The notes under the pieces: generated by a model
Told to the model about the DNA's origin: nothing
Databases searched by the model: none
What the model saw: the letters and a program-made list of their open reading frames with translations, nothing else
Assembly (NCBI GenBank): GCA_016735415.1
Contig: JAERRP010000721.1
Location: 1-5,471 of the forward strand
Direction of reading: 5' to 3'
DNA: 5,471 nt
Origin: Desulfobacterales bacterium
GTDB taxonomy: Bacteria; Desulfobacterota; Desulfobacteria; Desulfobacterales; UBA5852
Program-made: the position numbers and the translations under genes
Shown here: positions 1 through 5,471 of the stretch, piece by piece
Layout of the letters: each line of letters opens with the position of its first letter
Numbering within the stretch: position 1 is the first letter of the stretch

Positions 1-1841
1 ATTTCGCGCTGCTGGCCCTGTGGTTCGGCCTCAACCTGATCCATTTCACCAGGGGCAACAACCTGATCAATCGGGTATTCAATCGTACCCGCACCGATCT
101 GGTGCGGGGGCGGGCGGCATTTCTGGAAGAGGTCGCCCTGTTGAAAAACCTGGAGGATCTGTCCGCCGCCCTGACCCACGCGCTGACAACCAACCTCGGC
201 GTTGCCCGGTCCGAACTCTACATCGGGCGCGAGAACGCCGGTGGCCTTTACCGGCGAACGGACGGCACCGTCCTGCGGCTGGAGAGCGCGCTGGAAAAAC
301 ATCTGATCCGCAGAGGCCGCCTGGTTGAGCGCTACAGCCTGGAAGCCCGGCCCGATGGGCGGCCCGAAAACGCGGCGCGGCAGGCGTTCTTCGAAGCGCA
401 TACGGCGGCCTGCCTGATTCCCCTGGTACAGGAACATCGCCTGCTGGCCGTGATCCTGCTGCCTGAAAAAACCAGCCGTTTGCCCTTCAACCACGAGGAA
501 ATGCGGTTTATCCACGCCATCATAACCGCGGCCACGATCGCGCTGTTTAATTCGATGCTCTACCAGAGTGTGACGGACCTGCGCGATCGGCTGCAGACGC
601 GCAAGGTCATCCTGCAGCAGGAGATCCGGGATCGGGAAAAGGCCCAGCGCGCGCTTCAGATCAGCGAGCGTCAGTATCGGCTGCTGGCTGAAAATGTACT
701 GGATGTCATCTGGATTATCGATGCGGACCGGGGGCGCTTTACCTATATCAGCCCGTCGGTTGAGCGGATGACCGGATTTGCGCCCCGGGAAGCCCTGGGG
801 ATGTCGCTGGAGCGCCTGCTGACCTCGGCCTCCCTCGATGAAATCCGTGCCTGCATCCGTCCCCAGCTCCTGGCGGCCGGTGACGGCAGCGCCGAGCGGA
901 GCGACGGTACGACCTGGATGTTAACGACCGAAGTCGAGCTCATCCGCAAGGATGGCTCGACGGTCTGGACCGAGGTCAGTGCCGGCCCCCTGCAGGAGCC
1001 CGAAATTCATTACAGCGCTATTCTGGGGGTGACCCGCGACGTGACCGAGCGGCGCCGGGGCCAGGCCCTGCAGCAGGCTAAAATGGCGGCCGACAAGGCC
1101 AACCGGGCCAAGAGCAAATTCCTGGCCAACATGAGCCATGAACTGCGAACCCCCCTGAATCATATCATCGGCTTCACGGAGCTGGTGGTCGATCAGCATT
1201 TCGGCCCCCTGAACGAGACCCAGGCCGATTACCTCGGTGATGTGCAGCAGAGCAGCCATCATCTGCTGGAGCTGATCAACGACATCCTGGATCTGTCCAA
1301 GGTGGAAGCCGGCAAAATGGCCGTCGATAAATCCGAAATCTTCCTTGAGGGGGTGCTTCAGGGCAGCCTGACGATGGTCAAGGAGAAGAGCTTGAAACAC
1401 GGCCTTCAGTTGAACCTCGATACCCATCGCGCCCCGGCGGTGATCCAGGCTGACAAGCGCAAATTCAAACAGATCCTTTACAACCTGCTCTCCAATGCCG
1501 TCAAATTCACCCCGGATGGCGGTGAAGTCCGCCTCACGGCCGTGGAAACGCCCGGGAGCAACGGCGACGGGCCTTTGCTGGAGGTCAGTGTGAGCGATAC
1601 CGGCATCGGTATTGACGCGGCGGATCAAGAGCGTATTTTCGATACATTTGAACAGGTCGAGAGTTCGGCCGCCCGGCAGTTTGAGGGTACCGGGTTGGGC
1701 CTGGCCCTTTCGCGGCGTCTGGTGGAGATGCACGGCGGCCGGATAAGGGTCGAAAGCGAAGGCCGCGGCCGCGGCAGCCGGTTCGTTTTCACGCTGCCGC
1801 TCCAGGACCGCGGCCTGCAGCACCCCATGACGGGAAAATAA
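1..1841 (+). CDS. Membrane sensor histidine kinase with GAF and PAS domains (5'-truncated by the window edge)
   Basis: This is the C-terminal part of a sensor kinase that autophosphorylates on His and passes phosphate to receiver domains. The frame (codons from base 3) is open to the left edge. Its first codons encode a hydrophobic segment (FALLALWFGLNLIHF) and then a basic stretch, so the GTG at 102 is not the real start and more membrane helices probably lie upstream. Counting from that GTG as residue 1, I see: a GAF-like domain at about 15-150; a charged coiled linker at 155-190; a PAS domain at about 190-318 ending in the usual DVTERR; HisKA at 336-402 with SHELRTP (His346; the ExxT motif after it fits bifunctional kinase/phosphatase enzymes); and HATPase_c at about 447-567 with N-box Asn461/Asn465, G1 DTGIGI (499-504) and G2 GTGLGL (529-534). 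The FGPL motif (367-370) recalls PleC/DivJ-type kinases. It has no receiver of its own. The next gene starts 4 bp downstream and is the likely partner. Class is near certain; the signal is unknown. Confidence 0.95.
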   Translation, partial: FALLALWFGLNLIHFTRGNNLINRVFNRTRTDLVRGRAAFLEEVALLKNLEDLSAALTHALTTNLGVARSELYIGRENAGGLYRRTDGTVLRLESALEKHLIRRGRLVERYSLEARPDGRPENAARQAFFEAHTAACLIPLVQEHRLLAVILLPEKTSRLPFNHEEMRFIHAIITAATIALFNSMLYQSVTDLRDRLQTRKVILQQEIRDREKAQRALQISERQYRLLAENVLDVIWIIDADRGRFTYISPSVERMTGFAPREALGMSLERLLTSASLDEIRACIRPQLLAAGDGSAERSDGTTWMLTTEVELIRKDGSTVWTEVSAGPLQEPEIHYSAILGVTRDVTERRRGQALQQAKMAADKANRAKSKFLANMSHELRTPLNHIIGFTELVVDQHFGPLNETQADYLGDVQQSSHHLLELINDILDLSKVEAGKMAVDKSEIFLEGVLQGSLTMVKEKSLKHGLQLNLDTHRAPAVIQADKRKFKQILYNLLSNAVKFTPDGGEVRLTAVETPGSNGDGPLLEVSVSDTGIGIDAADQERIFDTFEQVESSAARQFEGTGLGLALSRRLVEMHGGRIRVESEGRGRGSRFVFTLPLQDRGLQHPMTGK

Positions 1842-1845
1842 AAAT

Positions 1846-3636
1846 ATGGAACGCACCGTACTTGTCATCGAAGATGATCATCTGAACATGAAACTCATGC
1901 GCAGTCTGCTCGGGCTGGGCGGCTACCGCATGCTGGAGGCTACCGAGGCCGAGACCGGTCTGCGTCTGGCCGCCGAACACCGGCCGGATCTTATCCTGAT
2001 GGATGTCCAGCTCCCCGGCCTGGACGGTTTGTCGGCCACCCGGCGCCTGAAGGAAACCCCGGAACTGGCCGCCATTCCCGTCATCGCCCTGACCGGGCTG
2101 GCCATGGAGGGCGACCGCGAAAAGGCACTCGCCGCCGGCTGTCAGGATTATATCAGCAAACCCCTCAATACCCGTTCGTTTCTGGACCGCCTGGGGACCC
2201 TGCTGGCGCCGGAAAAAAGTGCCGTGGCGCCCACTCCGGACCCGCCGGCATCGTACCATCGGCCCTACAGTCGGATTCTGGTGGTGGATGACGATCCCAT
2301 GAACGTCAAGCTGGTGGCGGCCATTCTGAAAAAGGACGGCTATGAAAGCCTTAAGGCCTATGACGGGGCCGAGGCCCTGGTTCAGGTGCGGCAGCACAAG
2401 CCCGACCTGATTCTGCTGGACGTCATGATGCCTGAAATCGATGGTTATCAGGTCACCCGCGAACTCAAGGGCGATCCGGCCACCGCCGGGATTCCCATCA
2501 TCATGATCACGGCCCTGAACGGCACCGAGGACAAATTGCGCGGGCTGGAATGCGGGGCGGACGAATTTCTGACCAAACCGGTCAATGCGGCTGAACTGCT
2601 GGCCCGGACCAAATCCATGCTGCGGCTTAAGCGGTACCAGGATCAACTGACCCTGCGGACCCGCTCCGAAAAAGACTTTGGCGACCTGGAGACACCGATA
2701 TCGGCCAAATCCGCCGCCGGGCGCCGCCCGCATGTGCTCCTGGTGGAGGACAGCGAAAAGGACCGGCGCCTGCTGGCCGGTCAGATCGAGGGCCGGGACT
2801 GCGACCTCACCGTGGCCTGCGACGGCGAGGCGGCCCTGCAGAAAGTACTGGCCGGGGGCGTGGATCTCGTATTGCTGGACATCTTTCTGCCCGGCATCGA
2901 CGGTTTCGAGGTCTGCCAACGGATCAAGGGCCACCGTGAGACCCGGGATGTCCAGGTGGTGCTGATCACCTGTCTGGACGACCTGGAAGGCAAGATCAAA
3001 GGCATGGAACGCGGGGCCGACGACTACCTTGTCAAGCCGGTGGACGGGCGCGAACTGGCCGTTCGCATCAAGGCCCTGCTGGAAAAAAAGTCCTACCTGG
3101 ACCGGCTGCACACCCACTACGAGCAGGCCCTGTCATCGGCCATCAGCGACGGACTGACGGGCCTCTACAACCAGACCTATTTCAAGAAATTTCTAGATCT
3201 GGAGCTCAAACGCAGCCTGCGGCAGCATTATCCCACCAGCCTGCTCATGCTCGACCTGGATGATTTCAAGGGGTTGAACGACCGTTTCGGCCATCCGGCC
3301 GGTGACCGGGTCCTGCGGGAAACAGCCCGTTTGATCCGGGAGGGCATCCGCGAGGTCGACCTGGCGGCCCGGTACGGCGGCGAGGAATTTACGGTGGTCC
3401 TGCCCTATTCCGATGCCGAAGGAGCCCGCATTGCGGCCGAGCGGATTCTGGAGTCGATTCGCGGCTTGCGCCTGGAAGGGGACTCGGGGGGAAATCCGGG
3501 CAGGATCACGGCCAGCATCGGGATCGCCTCCTGCCCCGACAACGCCCGGGAGGCCGAGACCCTGATTAAGCAGGCCGACATAATGCTCTACCGCGCTAAA
3601 AATGCCGGCAAGAACCGGATCGAGTTGCCGGACTAA
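1846..3636 (+). CDS. Three-receiver GGDEF diguanylate cyclase response regulator (DivK-PleD-like fusion)
   Basis: This 596-residue cytoplasmic response regulator should make c-di-GMP from two GTP under phosphorylation control. REC1 (about 4-120) has E9/D10/D11, Asp53, Thr83 and Lys105. REC2 (about 143-262) has D148-D150, Asp192, Thr222 and Lys244. REC3 (about 296-414) has E301/D302, Asp345, Thr375 and Lys397. All three therefore keep a complete phosphorylation pocket. The GGDEF domain (about 430-596) has signature GGEEF (511-515), metal residues Asp470 and Glu514, guanine-contacting Asn478 and Asp487, and an I-site RxxD (Arg502, Asp505) five residues before the signature, so it should be active and product-inhibited. 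REC1 resembles DivK and the rest resembles PleD (454 residues, from memory), which it exceeds by about one receiver. ATG 1846 is chosen because translation begins directly with the REC fold and lies 4 bp after the kinase stop. Only a weak GGGA precedes it, so coupling to kinase translation is likely. The family call is firm; the phosphodonor is inferred. Confidence 0.96.
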   Translation: MERTVLVIEDDHLNMKLMRSLLGLGGYRMLEATEAETGLRLAAEHRPDLILMDVQLPGLDGLSATRRLKETPELAAIPVIALTGLAMEGDREKALAAGCQDYISKPLNTRSFLDRLGTLLAPEKSAVAPTPDPPASYHRPYSRILVVDDDPMNVKLVAAILKKDGYESLKAYDGAEALVQVRQHKPDLILLDVMMPEIDGYQVTRELKGDPATAGIPIIMITALNGTEDKLRGLECGADEFLTKPVNAAELLARTKSMLRLKRYQDQLTLRTRSEKDFGDLETPISAKSAAGRRPHVLLVEDSEKDRRLLAGQIEGRDCDLTVACDGEAALQKVLAGGVDLVLLDIFLPGIDGFEVCQRIKGHRETRDVQVVLITCLDDLEGKIKGMERGADDYLVKPVDGRELAVRIKALLEKKSYLDRLHTHYEQALSSAISDGLTGLYNQTYFKKFLDLELKRSLRQHYPTSLLMLDLDDFKGLNDRFGHPAGDRVLRETARLIREGIREVDLAARYGGEEFTVVLPYSDAEGARIAAERILESIRGLRLEGDSGGNPGRITASIGIASCPDNAREAETLIKQADIMLYRAKNAGKNRIELPD

Positions 3637-3763
3637 GCGGTAGATTTTGATTTTGGGTAAGGCCGCAGCGATCTGTCGCCCGATGGCGAAGCCGTCCTGT
3701 GATAACAGGCGTAGCTTATGCTACGTCGAGGACCGCCAGGGAGTGAGAACGCCGCCCGAGCCC
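3637..3763. other. Convergent intergenic region with a cluster of short hairpins
   Basis: These 127 bp separate the two convergent stop codons. The plus strand shows three perfect short inverted repeats, each with a 4-base loop: TCGCC-CGAT-GGCGA (3676-3689), CCTGT-GATA-ACAGG (3696-3709) and CGTAGC-TTAT-GCTACG (3710-3725, extendable to 3708-3727 with a G-U pair). A competing longer pairing joins GGCG (3685-3688) and GTCCT (3694-3698) with AGGAC (3729-3733) and CGCC (3734-3737), enclosing only the third hairpin. The 7-mer CGCCCGA occurs at 3677-3683 and 3753-3759. No T-run follows any stem on either strand, so it is not a textbook intrinsic terminator. It could be a 3'-end processing structure, a dispersed repeat or a small RNA. 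I see no convincing coding potential in it. Confidence 0.5.
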
Positions 3764-5050
3764 TTAACCCTGGACACTGAAGCCGGTATTCAATATCCCC
3801 TCCCGACTGATCATCCCCCGATAGCGCCCTTCCGCATCTACCACCGGCAGACGTTTGAGCCGCTTTTCCACCATCAGCCGGATGGCTTCCTCGATGGGTG
3901 TGTTCTCGCCTACCATCACCAGCCCGGTTTTCATCACGTCGGCCGCGGTTTTCTCCTGCAGGGTCCTGCGCAGGTCCGCGGGGCAGTCCGGCCGGGATTG
4001 GCGCGTCAGCCGGCAGGAGAGGTATTCCCAGAAGCCCTGACCCCGGCCGGCAAAGGCGGCCAGCAGGTCGCGGTCGGAAATCAGCCCCACAAACCGACCG
4101 TCGGCCTCGACCACCGCCACCCGCTGGATATCGTCCGTATCGATGATGTGGATCACTTCTTCGGCCGGGGCGTCGGGCCTTACGGTGTGCGTGTCGCGCC
4201 GCATGATGTCCGCAACGAAATGCAGGTTCTCCACCGCCACGTCGCGCCGGCGAATGGACTCCCAGTGGGGCGCCTCGCGGGTGATCGTCTGGAAGATATC
4301 CAGCCGTGAGAGCATGCCCACCAGAATACCGTTTTCGTTCACCACCGGCAGGCGTTTGATCTTTTTTTTAAGCATCAGGTCCACACCTTCGGTCACCTGG
4401 TGGTCTTCGGGGATGGTGATGGCCGGGCGGGTCATCACGTCTTCGGCGGTCCTGGCGGCCAGCGCTTCCAGGACCCGGTCCCTGCGGTGGCTCGGGGAGG
4501 CGGCCAGCAGTCCGAGCCGCAGGGGCATCCGGCCGTGGTAGATCAGGTCGCCCTGGGTGATGATCCCCACCGGCCGGCCGGCCCGGTCCACCACCGGCAG
4601 TCCGGAGAAAATCGCCGGCAGCAGGATGCGCACCACTTCGCTGGCCGGGGTATCCAGGTTCACCCGCCGGGGGTCGGGCGTCATGATATCCCGCACCTTG
4701 ATCTGACGCGGAATCAGGTTTTTGCGGGTGCGGTAGGCCTGAACCACCATTTCCCGCATGGCCACGATGCCGTCTGTCACCATGGATTCGATAGCCGGTA
4801 AAACGGACTCCACTTCGGAGGCCGGCAGGATGATTTCAACCTTGATGGGCAGGTTGTAGGAAATGGTCAGAATTTTCCGGGAGGCGACTTCCCCGGATTC
4901 GAAGCACCCGGCCGTGGCGCGCGTCACAAAACAGCGGGCCGCAATCTTGAGGTTTTTGACGTATTCCACCAGGGCCTCGTAAAGCGGTTGGCCGTGATGG
5001 CGAATCTCTTCCGCCGTGTAGATCTCGATCACACGGTAGTTCAGGGCCAT
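3764..5050 (-). CDS. DUF190 protein with four CBS domains, partner of CrcB
   Basis: This 428-residue protein probably acts in the cytoplasm and has no membrane segment. Residues 3-107 match the DUF190 family (COG1993), with the typical pattern GxPLYEALVEY near the start (20-30) and an LPxIExMVxDGIV pattern (84-96). Four CBS domains follow, as two Bateman pairs: CBS1 about 118-172, CBS2 203-256, CBS3 279-333 and CBS4 369-421, each opening with a DVM/DIM motif. CBS pairs usually bind adenine nucleotides. The G-h-h-T/S-x-x-D motif is present in CBS1 (Gly162-Asp168), CBS2 (Gly245-Asp251) and CBS3 (Gly322-Asp328). CBS4 has Gly418 where Asp is expected. ATG 5050 is chosen because a strong AAAGGAGGTG sits just before it; an upstream GTG at 5086 would add 12 residues with no family match. 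It overlaps the end of crcB by 10 bp, so a role in fluoride resistance or channel control is inferred, but the biochemical function is unknown. Confidence 0.92.
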   Translation of the reverse strand: MALNYRVIEIYTAEEIRHHGQPLYEALVEYVKNLKIAARCFVTRATAGCFESGEVASRKILTISYNLPIKVEIILPASEVESVLPAIESMVTDGIVAMREMVVQAYRTRKNLIPRQIKVRDIMTPDPRRVNLDTPASEVVRILLPAIFSGLPVVDRAGRPVGIITQGDLIYHGRMPLRLGLLAASPSHRRDRVLEALAARTAEDVMTRPAITIPEDHQVTEGVDLMLKKKIKRLPVVNENGILVGMLSRLDIFQTITREAPHWESIRRRDVAVENLHFVADIMRRDTHTVRPDAPAEEVIHIIDTDDIQRVAVVEADGRFVGLISDRDLLAAFAGRGQGFWEYLSCRLTRQSRPDCPADLRRTLQEKTAADVMKTGLVMVGENTPIEEAIRLMVEKRLKRLPVVDAEGRYRGMISREGILNTGFSVQG

Positions 5051-5451
5051 GGTGCACCTCCTTTGAACAGGATCTGAACCAGCCACATGCCGGCCAGCAC
5101 CAGCACAATCCCGCCGATGTTGTTGGCCAGAAAGGTTATCGCGGCCACCAGGAAACCGCCCCCGCGAATGGACTCCACGACTTCCAGAGCATAGGTCGAA
5201 AAGGTGGTAAGAGCCCCCAGAAAACCGGTCAGGAAGAAGAGTCGGGTGGCAGGGGTCAACAGGGGCAGGCGATCGATCAGCGCAAAGGTCACGCCAATCA
5301 GGAAGCAGCCGGTCATGTTGGCAATAAAGGTTCCCCAGCTCAGTCCGGTGCCGAACAGGCGGACCGCACCGAGGGAGATCAGGTAGCGCCCCGCTGCCCC
5401 CAGGCTGCCCCCGGTCATCACCAGCAGGATTTTAAGCAGAAACCCGGCCAT
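5041..5451 (-). CDS. crcB: Fluoride ion channel CrcB/Fluc
   Basis: This 136-residue inner-membrane protein belongs to the CrcB/Fluc family, whose members form dual-topology dimers that let cytoplasmic fluoride leave the cell. Four hydrophobic helices fit at about 4-30, 38-60, 68-93 and 98-128. Family motifs are clear: GGSLGAAGRY (14-23), Asn45 in ANMTGCFLIG (44-53), and TGFLGALTTFSTY (75-87) followed by Glu90. The position that is the second Phe of the channel's Phe box in well-studied members (TTFSTF) is Tyr87 here, with Phe84 kept. Length is typical of the family. ATG 5451 gives a normal N-terminus, but the 20 bases visible upstream show no Shine-Dalgarno. It heads an operon with the DUF190-CBS gene, which starts 10 bp before its TGA stop. 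A fluoride riboswitch often precedes crcB, but that region lies outside the window. Confidence 0.96.
   Translation of the reverse strand: MAGFLLKILLVMTGGSLGAAGRYLISLGAVRLFGTGLSWGTFIANMTGCFLIGVTFALIDRLPLLTPATRLFFLTGFLGALTTFSTYALEVVESIRGGGFLVAAITFLANNIGGIVLVLAGMWLVQILFKGGAPWP
5055..5064 (-). promoter_or_regulatory. Strong Shine-Dalgarno of the DUF190-CBS gene, inside the 3' end of crcB
   Basis: Read on the minus strand this is AAAGGAGGTG, a near-perfect match to the 16S anti-Shine-Dalgarno. GGAGG ends 6 bases before the ATG at 5050. It decides the start of the DUF190-CBS gene over the upstream GTG at 5086. Because it lies inside the last crcB codons, ribosomes finishing crcB would stop at 5041, just past this start, which allows coupled translation. 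Confidence 0.85.
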
Positions 5452-5471
5452 TTAAATGGTTTTGCCAATAG

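Noticed and set aside
1761..1776. GGCCGC tandem tract near the end of the kinase gene
   Set aside because: It encodes the Gly/Arg-rich loop usual before the last HATPase strand and is too short to be a meaningful repeat.
102..1841. GTG at 102 as the true start of the sensor kinase
   Set aside because: The same frame is open to the left edge and encodes a membrane segment and a basic juxtamembrane stretch typical of such kinases, so the gene is cut by the window.
921..1868. 315-codon minus-strand frame antisense to the kinase gene
   Set aside because: It lies wholly opposite clearly conserved PAS/HisKA/HATPase coding sequence, has no recognisable domain, and is expected in GC-rich DNA.
1789..3117. 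442-codon minus-strand frame antisense to the receiver-GGDEF gene
   Set aside because: It is rich in Gln, Gly and His without a recognisable fold and mirrors the three receiver repeats opposite; it is a shadow of the plus-strand gene.
3694..3733. Canonical Rho-independent terminator or tRNA in the intergenic region
   Set aside because: No T-run follows the stems in either direction, and there is no T-arm consensus or cloverleaf for a tRNA.
3647..4309. 220-codon plus-strand frame running from the intergenic region into the DUF190-CBS gene
   Set aside because: Most of it is antisense to well-conserved CBS domains; the part over the intergenic region simply reads through hairpins and has no family resemblance.
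5051..5086. Twelve-residue N-terminal extension of the DUF190-CBS protein from GTG 5086
   Set aside because: The strong Shine-Dalgarno at 5055-5064 fits ATG 5050, and the extra residues do not belong to DUF190.

Overview
The window is a GC-rich bacterial segment with four protein genes in two convergent pairs and almost no non-coding space. The plus-strand pair (1-3636) is a two-component/cyclic-di-GMP signalling unit. The minus-strand pair (3764-5451) is a fluoride-export unit. Gene content and style, namely a large multi-domain sensor kinase with a PAS/GAF array, a multi-receiver diguanylate cyclase and a DUF190-CBS protein beside CrcB, would suit a Desulfobacterota (deltaproteobacterial) genome. 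No taxonomic marker is present, so this is only a guess.

Region 1 (1-1841, plus) is the 3' part of a membrane sensor histidine kinase. Its reading frame is open through the left edge. It keeps the end of a membrane segment, a GAF domain, a coiled linker, a PAS domain, a HisKA domain with the phospho-acceptor His and an HATPase_c domain. Four bases later, region 2 (1846-3636, plus) encodes a 596-residue response regulator with three receivers and a GGDEF diguanylate cyclase. Its first receiver resembles Caulobacter DivK. The following REC-REC-GGDEF part resembles PleD, so the protein reads like a natural DivK-PleD fusion beside a PleC/DivJ-style kinase. The simplest model is that a signal sensed by the kinase sets phosphorylation of one or more receivers and so the rate of c-di-GMP synthesis. 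The cyclase active site and the RxxD product-inhibition site both look intact.

Region 3 (3637-3763) is the only sizeable intergenic stretch (127 bp), between the convergent stops. It lacks a canonical U-tract terminator but holds three short perfect hairpins, each with a four-base loop, an alternative longer pairing and a pair of 7-bp direct repeats. It may be a structured RNA end or a dispersed repeat.

Region 4 (minus strand, 5451 down to 3764) starts with crcB/fluC, a small four-helix fluoride channel. It overlaps by 10 bp the start of a DUF190 protein with four CBS domains in two pairs. A strong Shine-Dalgarno for the second gene lies inside the end of crcB, which implies translational coupling. 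The CBS part probably senses an adenine nucleotide, but its link to fluoride handling is inferred from this arrangement. Any promoter or fluoride riboswitch for this operon would lie to the right of the window.
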